A stretch of DNA of 64,000 nucleotides from Vineibacter terrae (lineage in GTDB: Bacteria; Pseudomonadota; Alphaproteobacteria; Reyranellales; Reyranellaceae): NCBI RefSeq assembly GCF_008039615.1, contig NZ_VDUZ01000040.1, positions 1-64,000 on the forward strand, in the 5' to 3' direction. Of the stretch, positions 32,821 to 41,685 are shown piece after piece (the first letter of the stretch is position 1; each line of letters opens with the position of its first letter). The position numbers were made by a program, and so were the translations under genes. The notes beneath the pieces were generated by a model. It was not told the origin of the DNA. It worked only from the letters and a program-made list of their open reading frames with translations, and searched no databases.

Positions 32821-34101
32821 ATGATCGCCGTCGAGATTGCCATCGTTGTGGTGCTGATCATCATCAACGGGCTGCTGTCGATGTCAGAAATGGCCGTGGT
32901 GTCGTCCCGGCGCGGCTTGCTGAAGCCGCTGGCGGACCGCGGCAACAGGGGCGCGCGCCAGGCGCTGGCGCTGGCCGACGCGCCCGGTCGGTTCCTGTCG
33001 ACGGTGCAGATCGGCATCACCTTGATCGGTGTGCTCGCCGGTGCCTTCAGCGGCGCCACCCTGGCGGACAAGCTGGCCGGCGTCCTCGAAAGCTACGGCC
33101 TGCCGCACCAGACCGCCGACAACACGGCGTTCGGCCTGGTCGTGGCGGCGATCACCTACCTGTCGCTGATCATCGGCGAGCTGGTGCCCAAGCAGATCGC
33201 GCTGCGCTCGCCGGAGCGCATCGCCGCCGGCATCGCCGGGCCGATGGCGGTGCTGGCCAGGATCGCCACGCCCGCCGTGGCGCTGCTCGACTGGTCGTCC
33301 GCCGTCGTGCTGCGGCTGTTCGGGCGCGCCGGCGCCGAACGCCGGCACGTCACCGAGGAGGAGATCCGCTCGATGATCGCCGAGGCCGAGTCGGCGGGCA
33401 TCGTCGATGCCGACGAGCGGCGCATGCTGGCGGGCGTGATGCGGCTGGCCGACATCTCGGTGCGCGCCATCATGACGCCGCAGCTCGACATCGAATGGGT
33501 CGACGTGAGCTGCACCGACGCGGCCCTGATGCGCGTGATCCGCGACTCGGAGCGCACGCGGCTGCTGGCCTGCGACGGCAATCCCGACAATGTCGTGGGC
33601 GTGCTGCACGTGCGCGAGTTCCTGCTCGACCGCCTGGACGGCGGCAGCAAGCCGCTGCGCGAGCTGCTGCGCCAGCCGGTGCTGCTGCCCGACACCCTCG
33701 ATGCGCTGCAGGCGCTGGACCGCCTGCGCGGCCCCGACGTGCTGGGGCTGGTGGTCGACGAGTACGGCCACGGCGAGGGCATCGTGACCCCGGCCGACGC
33801 GCTGCAGGCGATCCGCGCCGGCACCGTGACGGGCGTGGCGGTGGGCGAGCCCGCGATCGTGCAGCGCACGGACGGCTCGTGGCTGGTCAGCGGCGCGCTG
33901 GCGGTCGAGACGCTGGAGGACGCGCTGGGCGTGCCGGTGCCCAAGGACCGCCGCTACCACACCGTCGCCGGCCTGATCCTGCACGAAATGCGCCGGGTGC
34001 CGGCCACGGCCGAGTCGATCGTGATCGACGGCTGGCGCCTGGAGGTGGTCGACATGGACGGCCGCCGCATCGACCAGGTGCTGGTGGCGAAGGTGGACTG
34101 A
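32821..34101 (+). CDS. CNNM/CorC-HlyC family transporter (hemolysin-like)
   Basis: The 426-residue protein has an N-terminal DUF21 membrane domain (MIAVEIAIVVVLIIINGLLS, SEMAVVSSRRGLLK, then three more helices to about residue 165), two CBS motifs in the middle (IMTPQLDIEWVDV, RLLACDGNPDNVVGVLHVREFLLD) and a C-terminal CorC_HlyC domain (LVSGALAVETLEDALG). The family handles Mg/Co efflux and is often wrongly called hemolysin. ATG 32821 has AGAGGAGATC directly upstream. It is divergent from MaoC and followed by the REPIN at 34106. No adjacent partner such as YbeY is seen. Confidence 0.9.
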   Translation: MIAVEIAIVVVLIIINGLLSMSEMAVVSSRRGLLKPLADRGNRGARQALALADAPGRFLSTVQIGITLIGVLAGAFSGATLADKLAGVLESYGLPHQTADNTAFGLVVAAITYLSLIIGELVPKQIALRSPERIAAGIAGPMAVLARIATPAVALLDWSSAVVLRLFGRAGAERRHVTEEEIRSMIAEAESAGIVDADERRMLAGVMRLADISVRAIMTPQLDIEWVDVSCTDAALMRVIRDSERTRLLACDGNPDNVVGVLHVREFLLDRLDGGSKPLRELLRQPVLLPDTLDALQALDRLRGPDVLGLVVDEYGHGEGIVTPADALQAIRAGTVTGVAVGEPAIVQRTDGSWLVSGALAVETLEDALGVPVPKDRRYHTVAGLILHEMRRVPATAESIVIDGWRLEVVDMDGRRIDQVLVAKVD

Positions 34102-34105
34102 AGTG

Positions 34106-34178
34106 TGGGAGCGCCGGCTTCCAGCCGGCTCATGATCCGGCGCTTCGCGCCGATGCCGGCTGGAAGCCGGCGCTCCCA
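34106..34178. repeat. REPIN: inverted pair of REP palindromes
   Basis: TGGGAGCGCCGGCTTCCAGC(CGGC) at 34106-34129 is inverted exactly at 34155-34178, with a 25-bp spacer that itself pairs (GGCGCTTCGCGCC). The same REP core brackets the transposase remnant at 49884-50138. It sits between the convergent CorC-like and carD genes. Confidence 0.85.
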
Positions 34179-34216
34179 AAAACATGACGGGCGGCCCTGG
34201 GGCCGCCCGTCATGTT
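34176..34216 (-). terminator. rho-independent terminator of carD
   Basis: A 17-bp perfect stem runs over 34181-34216 (AACATGACGGGCGGCCC with its inverse). In the minus direction it is followed by TTTTT at 34181 and below. It ends 19 bp after the carD stop codon, the expected place for a terminator. Confidence 0.85.
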
Positions 34217-34235
34217 CGAAACAGGTGAGACGGTC

Positions 34236-35003
34236 TTACGCCGCCTGCTTCAGCATGGTGTTCAGCACGCCCTGCAGCTTCTGCGTGGCGGTATCCTTGT
34301 CGATGCGCTCGACGGCGGCGAGCTCGCGCGCCAGACGGTCCAGCGCCGCCTCGTAGATCTGGCGCTCGCTGTAGGACTGGTCGGGCTGGCCGGCGTTGCG
34401 ATGCAGGTCGCGCACCACCTCGGCGATCGACACCGGATCACCGGAGTTGATCTTGGCCTCGTACTCCTGGGCGCGCCGGTTCCACATCGCGCGGCTGACG
34501 CGCGAGCGGCCCTTCAGCGTCGTCAACGCGCTGTCCATGATCTTGCGCGAGCTCAGCTTGCGCAGGCCGGAGACCTTCGCCTTGGCGACCGGCACACGCA
34601 GCGTCATGCGGTCCTGCTCGAAGGAGATCACGAACAGATCGAGCTTGTGGCCGGCGATCTGGCGCTCCTCGATATCGACCACGCGGCCGACGCCATGAGT
34701 CGGGTAGACCACGAAATCGCCCTTGTCGAACACGAGGTCCGACGCCTTGGGCTCGGGGGCCTTGATGGGCGCCGGCTTTGCTGCCGCCGGCGAGGGCTTG
34801 TTCGCTGCCAACTTGACTGCGGGGGACTTGCTGCTCTTCATCTCGCTCTTCGCTTTGGGTTCGGTTGTCTTGCTGCGGGCGTCGCTCTTCCCTCGCGCCA
34901 CCAGCCTTGTCCGGGCATCAGGCTTGCTCCTGCTGGCGCTCTTCGCCTGCGCTCGGGCCGCGGCACGGATCTTGGCCGCAGTCACACTCTTTTTGGTGGC
35001 CAT
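34236..35003 (-). CDS. carD: CarD-family RNA-polymerase-binding transcription regulator
   Basis: The 255-residue protein has a Lys/Ala/Pro-rich extension of about 90 residues followed by a CarD_CdnL/TRCF-like domain: FDKGDFVVYPTHGVGRVVDI, then LRVPVAKAKVSGLRKLSS and a helical C-terminus with SRAMWNRRAQEYEAKINSGDP, the CdnL-type region that stabilises open promoter complexes. Bacterial CdnL proteins are usually 160-170 residues, so the basic N-terminal tail is notable. ATG 35003 is the last good start. A rho-independent terminator follows the stop. The neighbours fdxA and DUF1674 are the usual alphaproteobacterial company. Confidence 0.93.
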   Translation of the reverse strand: MATKKSVTAAKIRAAARAQAKSASRSKPDARTRLVARGKSDARSKTTEPKAKSEMKSSKSPAVKLAANKPSPAAAKPAPIKAPEPKASDLVFDKGDFVVYPTHGVGRVVDIEERQIAGHKLDLFVISFEQDRMTLRVPVAKAKVSGLRKLSSRKIMDSALTTLKGRSRVSRAMWNRRAQEYEAKINSGDPVSIAEVVRDLHRNAGQPDQSYSERQIYEAALDRLARELAAVERIDKDTATQKLQGVLNTMLKQAA

Positions 35004-35394
35004 CTCGGGTTCCCTCTCCGCCTGCATTGGCCGCCGCCGATCTTCGGAACCACACACGCCACACGACGCGGCCCCAACCCGCGTCACCTATCCAGCCTCT
35101 CGATCTCAGCCGTCCCGTAACCTCACGCATACGCATGGAACAAAGCACCCCGCCCCGCCTGAAGCGGTGTCCCTGTTCCCCCTTCGACTCCGGCTGAGAC
35201 CGACCGGTTGGATCGGGCGTGCGGTGGTCCCCTCGAACCGCCGTCATGCGATTATTTTAATACCACAAAGGGCGCACGGAGTCGCGTGCAATGTTGCAAT
35301 TTAGCAACGCTTGCGGCGCAGAGGGGAGCGTTAAGCCATGCACCTAGCGCACGGCTCCGCACCAAATGATAAGTCGCTCACCCGTCAGGGCAGG
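35004..35394. other. 391-bp intergenic region with the carD promoter and the fdxA end
   Basis: No gene is supported. The 35245-35335 segment is AT-rich by local standards and may hold the promoter for carD on the minus strand. The inverted GTTGC / GCAAC pair at 35290-35310 could be a weak terminator for fdxA. I see no other organised element. Confidence 0.5.
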
Positions 35395-35730
35395 TCAGCG
35401 CTTCGCCGGCTCGGGGCTGAACAGGGTCTCAAACTTGTCCGGCACGCCCCTGAAACTATCGGCGTCGGCCGGCGCCTCGCCCTTCCGGGTAATATTTGGC
35501 CACTTGGCCGAATATTCCCTGTTGACCTCCAGCCAACGCTCCTGGTCGCCGTCGGTATCGGGCTTGATCGCCTCGGGCGGGCACTCGGGTTCGCAGACGC
35601 CGCAGTCGATACATTCGTCCGGGTTGATGACGAGCATGTTCTCGCCTTCGTAGAAGCAGTCGACCGGACAGACTTCCACGCAATCCATGTACTTGCACTT
35701 GATGCAAGCTTCAGTGACGACATAGGCCAT
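35395..35730 (-). CDS. fdxA: seven-iron ferredoxin FdxA
   Basis: The 111-residue ferredoxin has the 3Fe-4S/4Fe-4S cysteine pattern typical of alphaproteobacterial Fdx[15 protein letters not shown] near the N-terminus and [13 protein letters not shown] near residue 40. The long charged C-terminal tail ([20 protein letters not shown]) ends SPEPAKR. It transfers electrons in the cytosol; partners are not indicated. ATG 35730 (MAYVVTEAC) is the family start and has GGAG at good distance; the frame extends four codons further. In this group it commonly precedes carD, as here. Confidence 0.97.
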   Translation of the reverse strand: MAYVVTEACIKCKYMDCVEVCPVDCFYEGENMLVINPDECIDCGVCEPECPPEAIKPDTDGDQERWLEVNREYSAKWPNITRKGEAPADADSFRGVPDKFETLFSPEPAKR

Positions 35731-35827
35731 AGACGGCTCCACGGAGACCCGGGACGCAGGTGCTGCGCGCTCTTAGCCTGCGTTGCTGCAGTGCGCAAGG
35801 ACGCTTGCCCGCCTGCATACGGGCAAT

Positions 35828-36025
35828 TCAGAAGTCAGTGACCCGGCCATTGAACTGCCAGTCGCCGTAGCGGGTCGGCTCGGGCCCCGGCGGGCCGCCG
35901 ATCTCCGGCGTCGGGGCCGCCGGCGCGGGCTGGCGCGGCTGCGTCGGCTTGCCGCTGCCGGCTTGCGTTTCAGCGGTTCCGTCCGCCGGCGCGGCGGGCA
36001 GAGGTGACGGTGGAGCGATACCCAT
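35828..36025 (-). CDS. DUF1674 protein, SDHAF4-like succinate dehydrogenase assembly factor
   Basis: The 65-residue product ends [25 protein letters not shown], the characteristic DUF1674/SDHAF4 C-terminus. SDHAF4 in mitochondria binds flavinated SdhA and protects it before complex assembly; bacterial members are assumed to act alike. The N-terminal half is a Pro/Ala-rich linker. Start ATG 36025 is one of several possible; an upstream ATG 22 codons earlier is also open, and ribosome sites are poor for both. It is divergent from htpX, 121 bp away. Confidence 0.82.
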   Translation of the reverse strand: MGIAPPSPLPAAPADGTAETQAGSGKPTQPRQPAPAAPTPEIGGPPGPEPTRYGDWQFNGRVTDF

Positions 36026-36146
36026 GATGTCTATTATATGGTCGCCGCGCGCCTTTCCGCCAAGGCTTGATCGTTGCGCGTCTGTTCCCATGTTGAGGCC
36101 GGTCGCGGACGCCCTCGGGATGCCGGCGTCGCGATGGAGGGCATCG

Positions 36147-37160
36147 ATGAACTACGTGCGGACCGGTCTGCTGCTGGCAGCGCTGACGGCGCTGTTCCTG
36201 GTCGTCGGCTACGCGCTGGGCGGCCAGAGCGGCATGCTGATCGCGCTTGCCATTGCCGTGGTCGGCAATGTGGCGTCGTTCTGGTTCAGCGACAGCATCG
36301 TGCTGCGCCTGTACGGCGCGCGCGAGGTCGGGCCGCAGGACGCGCCGGTGTATCACGGCCTCGTGCAGCAGCTGGCGCAGCGCGCCGGCCTGCCGATGCC
36401 GCGGGTCTATGTCATCGACACCGACCAGCCCAACGCCTTCGCCACCGGCCGCTCGCCGCAGCACGCCGCCGTTGCCGCCACCACCGGCCTGCTCAACGGC
36501 CTGTCGCGCGAGGAGATCGCGGGCGTGATGGCGCACGAGCTGGCGCATGTGAAGCACCGTGACACGCTCACCATGACGGTGGCGGCGACGATTTCCGGCG
36601 CCATCGGCGCGCTCGGCCAGATCTTCATGTTCCAGTCGCTGTTCGGGCGGCGCGACGAAGGCGACCGCGGCGGCGGCCTGGGCGCGATCGGGGCGGTGGC
36701 GGCGATGATCCTGGCGCCGCTGGCGGCCTCGCTGGTGCAGATGGCGATCAGCCGCAGCCGCGAGTACGAGGCCGACCGCGGCGGCGCCGAGATCTGCGGC
36801 AACCCGCTGTGGCTGGCGTCGGCCCTGGGCAAGCTCGAGACCCTGGCGCGCGGCGGTGTCGTCAACGAGCCGGCCGAGCGCAACCCGGCGACGGCGCATA
36901 TGTTCATCGTCAACCCGCTGTCGGGCGGCGGCTTCGCCAGCCTGTTCTCGACGCACCCCTCGATGGCGGACCGCATCGCGCGTCTGCAGCAGATGGCCGG
37001 CGCCATGCCGGCGGCCGGCGGATCCTATTACGGCGGCGCCACGGCGGCGCGCCCGTCCGGCCCCTGGGGCGCCGCGCCGGAGATGCCGCCCCGCCGCGGT
37101 CCGGCCCGGCCATGGAACACCGGCCCGGTCGAGCGCCCGCGCCGCGGCCCCTGGGGCTGA
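36147..37160 (+). CDS. htpX: HtpX membrane zinc metalloprotease (M48)
   Basis: The 337-residue protease has two N-terminal helices ([20 protein letters not shown], then [16 protein letters not shown]) and the zinc site [10 protein letters not shown] near residue 130, with the third ligand Glu in [10 protein letters not shown] near 210. Two further hydrophobic segments separate them. HtpX removes misfolded inner-membrane proteins alongside FtsH. The C-terminus after about residue 290 ([15 protein letters not shown] onwards) is a Gly/Pro/Arg-rich extension. GGAGG precedes ATG 36147. The htpX-rsmB order is usual for the group; here an ABC transporter lies between them. Confidence 0.97.
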   Translation: MNYVRTGLLLAALTALFLVVGYALGGQSGMLIALAIAVVGNVASFWFSDSIVLRLYGAREVGPQDAPVYHGLVQQLAQRAGLPMPRVYVIDTDQPNAFATGRSPQHAAVAATTGLLNGLSREEIAGVMAHELAHVKHRDTLTMTVAATISGAIGALGQIFMFQSLFGRRDEGDRGGGLGAIGAVAAMILAPLAASLVQMAISRSREYEADRGGAEICGNPLWLASALGKLETLARGGVVNEPAERNPATAHMFIVNPLSGGGFASLFSTHPSMADRIARLQQMAGAMPAAGGSYYGGATAARPSGPWGAAPEMPPRRGPARPWNTGPVERPRRGPWG

Positions 37161-37193
37161 TCAAGCCTGGGCCTTACGGAGAGCACGCATTTT

Positions 37194-37322
37194 CCTCCCC
37201 AGCGAAGCTGGGGAGGTGCCCCGAAGGGGCGGAGGGGAGCCGACGTGGTCTATGCAACTGAGACCACGTCGGCTCCCCCTCCGGCCTCCGGCCACCTCCC
37301 CCAACTGCGTTGGGGGAGGCCT
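37194..37322. repeat. long hairpin repeat, CCTCCCCAGCGAAGCTGGGG family
   Basis: The ends are CCTCCCCAGCGAAGCTGGGG and CCCCAACTGCGTTGGGGGAGG-like, with GGTGCCCCGAAGGGGCGGAG facing CTCCGGCCTCCGGCCACCTC, and the centre GCCGACGTGGTC / GACCACGTCGGC, an exact 12-bp inverted pair separated by TATGCAACTGA. It lies between the convergent htpX and ABC transporter genes. Confidence 0.85.
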
Positions 37323-37323
37323 C

Positions 37324-39072
37324 TTACGTCCGGGCTTCGGCCAGCACGCGCTGGCCGTCGCGGCCGGGCGCCAGGGTCAGCAGGCGATCGTGCCATTGCC
37401 GCAGGGACGGGCGGTGGCCGATCGAGATGATGGTCGTGTCCGGCAGCTTCTCGTGCAGCAGGCGGTAGAGCTGGGCCTCGTGCGGCTCGTCGAGCGAGGC
37501 CGTGGCCTCGTCGAGGAACAGCCAGTCGGGCCGGTAGAGCAGCGCCCGGGCGACGGCCAGGCGCTGCTGCTCGCCCGGCGACAGGCGCTGGGCCCAGTGC
37601 GCCGGCTCGTCGAGCTTGTCGGCCAGCGGCGCCAGGTCGACGGCGCGCAGCGCCGCGGCGATGGCGTCGTCGTCGGCCGCCGTGGCGTGCGCCGGGTACA
37701 TCACCGCCTCGCGCAGCGGGCCGATCGGCAGATAGGTCTTCTGCGGCAGGAACAGCACGCGCACGCCCTCGGGCAGGCCGACCTTGCCGCGGCCCCAGGG
37801 CCACAGGCCCGCCAGCGCCCGGAACAGCGTGCTCTTGCCGCTGCCCGAAGCGCCGGTGATCAGGGTGCGCTCGCCGGGCTTGAGGTCGAGGTTGACGTCG
37901 GCCAGCAGCGCCTGCCCGTCAGGCAGGTTCAGCGACAGGCCGCGGGCGGTGAGGTCGGGCTCGGCGTGCGGTGCGCGGGTGATGGTCTGCAGCGCGCGGG
38001 CGTGGGTGATGGCGCCGTCGAAGCCCTTGAGGCGGTTGATCACCGCGCCCCATTCGGCGATGTCGGTGTAGGCCGAGACGAAGTAGCTGAGCGAGCCCTG
38101 GACCTGGCTGAACTGGTCGGCGATCTGCATCAGCTGGCCCAGCTCGAAGGCGCCGCTGAAGTAGCGCGGGCTGGCGGCGACGTAGGGGAAGATGATCGCG
38201 ATCTGGTTGTAGCCGGTGGTGAAGAGGGCCAGCCGCGTGCGGGCCCGGATATAGGCCCACCAGATGTCGATCACCTCGCCGAAGCGGGCGCGCAGGCCGG
38301 CGTTCTCGCGCGCCTCACCCTGGTAGAGCGCGATCGGCTCGGCGTTCTCGCGCAGGCGCATCAGGTCGAAGCGGAAATTCGCCTCCAGGCGCTGGCGTTG
38401 GAAGCCCAGGTTGATCAGCGGCCGGCCGATGACGTGCGTCAGCCAGGTGCCGGCCACGGCATAGAGCAGCGCCACCCAGACCATGTAGCCGGGGATGCTG
38501 ACCTCGGTGCCGAACAGCGGCAGCACCAGCGGGCCCGACGTTTCCCACAGCAGGAACAGGAAGGTGAACAGCGTCGCCACGGCGCTCACCAGCCCGATCG
38601 ACAGCGACATGGTGTAGCTCACGAACAGCCGCACATCGTCGGCGATGCGCTGGTCGGGGTTGTCGACAGAGTGGGCCATCTCGATGCGGTAATAGGCGCG
38701 GCCCGCCAGCCAGGAATCGACCACGCGGCCGGTCAGCCATCGCCGCCATCGCACCTGCAGCCATTGATCGGTGTAGAACGCGACCAGGCTGGCGGCGATG
38801 TAGACGACGGCCAGGCCGCTGAACACCCACAGCTCATGGATGAAGGTGGGCCAGTCCTTGTGCTGCAGGGCGTTGTAGAAACGGCCGTTCCACAGGTTGA
38901 ACTGGACCTGCATGTAGACCAGGAACAGGTTGATCGCGACGACGACGGCCAGCAGGCTCCAGGCCCATCTCCGGTCTTCCGAGCGGAAATAGGGCAGCGC
39001 CAGCGTCCACAGATCCCGCGTGAAGGCGCGGATGCGGCCAAGGCGCGTCAGGTCGGTGCGGCTGGCGTCCAT
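37324..39072 (-). CDS. SbmA/BacA-like or YddA-type ABC transporter, fused permease-ATPase
   Basis: The 582-residue half-transporter has an ABC_membrane_2 region (residues about 20-340, FRSEDRRWAWSLLAVVVAIN, MQVQFNLWNGRFYNALQHKD, RWRRWLTGRVVDSWL) like SbmA/BacA and peroxisomal ABCD proteins. A C-terminal ATPase follows, with GASGSGKSTLFRALAGLWPW, the unusual signature LSPGEQQRLAVARALL and Walker B LFLDEATASLDE. The group imports peptides, very-long-chain fatty acyl compounds or cobalamin-like molecules. It acts as a homodimer. ATG 39072 is the family-like start. It lies between htpX and rsmB on the opposite strand. Confidence 0.92.
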   Translation of the reverse strand: MDASRTDLTRLGRIRAFTRDLWTLALPYFRSEDRRWAWSLLAVVVAINLFLVYMQVQFNLWNGRFYNALQHKDWPTFIHELWVFSGLAVVYIAASLVAFYTDQWLQVRWRRWLTGRVVDSWLAGRAYYRIEMAHSVDNPDQRIADDVRLFVSYTMSLSIGLVSAVATLFTFLFLLWETSGPLVLPLFGTEVSIPGYMVWVALLYAVAGTWLTHVIGRPLINLGFQRQRLEANFRFDLMRLRENAEPIALYQGEARENAGLRARFGEVIDIWWAYIRARTRLALFTTGYNQIAIIFPYVAASPRYFSGAFELGQLMQIADQFSQVQGSLSYFVSAYTDIAEWGAVINRLKGFDGAITHARALQTITRAPHAEPDLTARGLSLNLPDGQALLADVNLDLKPGERTLITGASGSGKSTLFRALAGLWPWGRGKVGLPEGVRVLFLPQKTYLPIGPLREAVMYPAHATAADDDAIAAALRAVDLAPLADKLDEPAHWAQRLSPGEQQRLAVARALLYRPDWLFLDEATASLDEPHEAQLYRLLHEKLPDTTIISIGHRPSLRQWHDRLLTLAPGRDGQRVLAEART

Positions 39073-39214
39073 CGGGCGCGTCCTTGCGTCGAAATGGCTG
39101 AGAAGGCGGGTTTCTCGGGCGCAGCGAAGCGATAATCGTTATAGCAGGGTCCGCTTCGCGGCATGGCGCGCGGGGCGAGGAGATTGAACCGCCCAAGATG
39201 ATGCCTGGCTGAGC

Positions 39215-40546
39215 ATGTCCCGTTCCGACCCGGCCACCGATGTCGCAGCCGACCCGCTCGCCAGCCGGCGCCTGGTGCTGCAGGTGCTGGACGCCGTGCT
39301 GCGCCGCGCCCAGCCGCTGGAGGACACGCTGGCGCGTCATGCCGCCTTCGCGGCGCTGGACGCGCGCGACCGCGGCTTCGTGCGGCTCCTGCTGGCGACC
39401 GTGCTGCGCCGGCTGGGCGAGGTCGATGCCGTGCTGGCCGCGTGCCTGGAGAAAGGCCTGCCCGAGACGGCCCGCATGGTTGTCGACACGCTACGGATCG
39501 GCGTGGCGCAGCTGCTGTTCCTCGACACGCCGGCGCACGCCGCCGTCGACACGTCGGTGCGCCTGGTCGCGGGCACGCCGCAGGACCGCTTCAAAGGCGT
39601 GGTGAACGGCGTCCTGCGCCGCGTGGCGCGCGAGGGCGCCAGCCTGCGGGCGGATGCGGCGGACGCGGCCCGCCTGAACACGCCGGCCTGGCTGTGGCAG
39701 TCCTGGACGGCAGCCTACGGCGCGGCCGCGGCGCAGGCCGTGGCGGCGCAGCATCTGTGCGAGGCGCCGCTCGACTTCAGCCTGCGCGACCCGGCGACGG
39801 CGGCATCATGGGCGGCGCAGCTGGGCGCCGACATCCTGCCCGGCGGCACGCTGCGGCGGGCGGCCGGCGGCCGCATCGAGGACCTGCCCGGCTATGCCGA
39901 CGGGACGTGGTGGGTCCAGGATGCGGCGGCGGCCCTGCCGGCACGCCTGCTGGGCGACGTCGCGGGCCGCGCCGTGGTCGATCTTTGCGCCGCGCCTGGC
40001 GGCAAGACGCTACAGCTGCTGGCGATGGGCGCGCAGGTTACGGCGGTCGACATCTCGGCCCGGCGCCTGGCGCGCCTGGCCGACAACCTGCGCCGGGCGC
40101 AGCTCACCGCCGAGCTCGTCACGGCCGATGCCGCGCGCTGGCAGCCAACGGCGGCGGCCGATGCCGTGCTGCTGGACGCGCCCTGCAGCGCCACCGGCAC
40201 CCTGCGTCGACATCCCGACATCGCCCGCACCAAGGGACCGGCCGACGTCGCGCGGCTGGCGGCGGTGCAGGACCGCCTGCTGGCGGCAGCCGCCGGCCTG
40301 CTGCGGCCGGGCGGGCTGCTGGTCTATGCCGTCTGCTCGCTGCAGCCGGAGGAGGGGCCGCAGCGCGTGGCGGCCGCGCTGCACGCCGGGGTGCCGCTCG
40401 AGACGGTGCCGATCGCGCCCGACGAGCTGCCGGGGCTGGCGGATGCCGTCGGCCCGGCGGGCGACGTGCGCACGCTGCCGTCCTTCTGGGCAGCGCAGGG
40501 GGGCATGGACGGCTTCTACGTCGCGCGGCTGCGCCGGCGCGGGTGA
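39215..40546 (+). CDS. rsmB: 16S rRNA (cytosine-967-C5)-methyltransferase RsmB
   Basis: The 443-residue enzyme has an N-terminal NusB-like domain (RRLVLQVLDAVLRRAQPLED, VVNGVLRRVAREG) and a C-terminal Rossmann methyltransferase. SAM motif I is VVDLCAAPGGKTLQL, motif IV is LLDAPCSATGTLRRHPD with the product-release Cys, and motif VI is YAVCSLQPEEGP with the catalytic Cys that attacks C6 of cytosine. These mark RsmB rather than other RNA m5C enzymes. ATG 39215 is followed by a short variable tail. It is convergent with nothing nearby and is followed by the odd-composition island. Confidence 0.95.
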   Translation: MSRSDPATDVAADPLASRRLVLQVLDAVLRRAQPLEDTLARHAAFAALDARDRGFVRLLLATVLRRLGEVDAVLAACLEKGLPETARMVVDTLRIGVAQLLFLDTPAHAAVDTSVRLVAGTPQDRFKGVVNGVLRRVAREGASLRADAADAARLNTPAWLWQSWTAAYGAAAAQAVAAQHLCEAPLDFSLRDPATAASWAAQLGADILPGGTLRRAAGGRIEDLPGYADGTWWVQDAAAALPARLLGDVAGRAVVDLCAAPGGKTLQLLAMGAQVTAVDISARRLARLADNLRRAQLTAELVTADAARWQPTAAADAVLLDAPCSATGTLRRHPDIARTKGPADVARLAAVQDRLLAAAAGLLRPGGLLVYAVCSLQPEEGPQRVAAALHAGVPLETVPIAPDELPGLADAVGPAGDVRTLPSFWAAQGGMDGFYVARLRRRG

Positions 40547-41196
40547 TCGGATATTGCAACCGATGATGCGGCCGATCACGGAAATGTCAGCGCAATCTGC
40601 TAACGTCTTTTTAACGATGCCAAGTTGTTGATATTATTTAAGTAAGGTAAAAATCCCTATCGTGCATGATATATTTTCGACTGCGTTGCAGACTGGCTTT
40701 GACATTCTACTCACGAAAATATACAACCATTCTGTGTCCGACATTAGCGGCACGTGCGCTGACCGGTCGGTGGGCGCACCGCGTGGTTCCAGGTTGGCTG
40801 AGGCGTAACGGAGCGATGTCCCCGCTCCGGTCAATTCAACCAAAGGTATGGAAGGTCAGCAATTTCGGTCTGATCGACGCGGGCATGATCCGCGTCCGTC
40901 CCTCACTCAAGCACCCTCGCCCGTCGCGGTTGGTTGGAACCGTCTGATGAGCACAGGGCGCCGGATGTCCATCTCTGCAGCGCCGTTCGTCTTCTCCTCT
41001 CTCTCTCCGACGGCATGATGGGATGGGTCTTCAGCGACGGCGGGCGAGGTGCAATCTGAGCGGTGGCGTTGATCGGAATGGCGCAATGACGGCTTTCCCT
41101 GCTGGCGGCAGGTAATCAATAAAGCAGGACGGAGCGGCGGCTGCGGGGTGTCCCCAAACGCGATCGCGGCCTCGACATCCGTCCAAGGAAGGAAAG
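40547..41196. other. 650-bp gene-poor region with an AT-rich patch
   Basis: Between rsmB and the unrecognised gene at 41197 nothing convincing is coded. The 40595-40735 patch is strikingly A/T-rich (for example GATATTATTTAAGTAAGG) in a genome segment that is otherwise strongly GC-rich. It may hold promoters or be acquired DNA. A short frame at 40816-40947 and another on the minus strand at 40634-40843 lack supporting evidence. The rest is ordinary GC sequence with a TC-rich tract near 40996. Confidence 0.5.
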
Positions 41197-41685
41197 ATGA
41201 CTGTCCTCCAAGGCAGCGGCACGTTTGCTGCCGCGACCGGCTGCGCCGCGCTGTCCTCCAGCGGCAATGCTGGCGGCGATAACCGCGACGGCGAAGACTG
41301 GTACTATGTCGGCGGCGCCGACAACTACGCCCGGCGGATCGAGACCGCGTCGCCCACCGGCGAGCGCAACAACCATATCGTGCTATGGGGCTGCCGCGGC
41401 GATGACCTCGGGGCTCGCACGGCTTTGTCGCCGGTGCCAGGTTGTGAGCTGGGCGGGAGCTGCGGCACCGTCGCCATCACCTACGGTCCGGGTGCCGATC
41501 CCGCGACCGCCACCATCACGATCGGAACGGCCAGCGTCGAGTTTGATCCGCGCACGGTAGCCGATGTCACCGTGTGGCGCGCCGACGCCGAAATCGACGG
41601 GCAGCGCTCGGCGCTGCTGTTCACCTGGGACACTGCGGCTCGACGCGGTGCCGGTGCTTTCGTCTTCGCCGGCTTCACCGGCTGA
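41197..41685 (+). CDS. hypothetical protein, unrecognised
   Basis: The 162-residue product has strong GC-rich third positions and a good ribosome site (AAGGAAGG 5 bp before ATG 41197), so it looks real. It is Gly/Ala/Thr-rich with four Cys residues, two of them in GCELGGSCGT, and beta-strand-like alternations (ATATITIGTASVEFDP, VADVTVWRADAEIDG). No signal peptide or family motif is recognised. A small extracellular or beta-sandwich-like domain is conceivable. It sits alone between two AT-rich patches. Confidence 0.6.
   Translation: MTVLQGSGTFAAATGCAALSSSGNAGGDNRDGEDWYYVGGADNYARRIETASPTGERNNHIVLWGCRGDDLGARTALSPVPGCELGGSCGTVAITYGPGADPATATITIGTASVEFDPRTVADVTVWRADAEIDGQRSALLFTWDTAARRGAGAFVFAGFTG

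Noticed and set aside
40634-40843. 69-codon minus frame in the AT-rich patch
   Set aside because: The part inside the patch could be foreign coding sequence (SDTEWLYIFVSRMSKPVCN) but there is no supporting start, context or motif.
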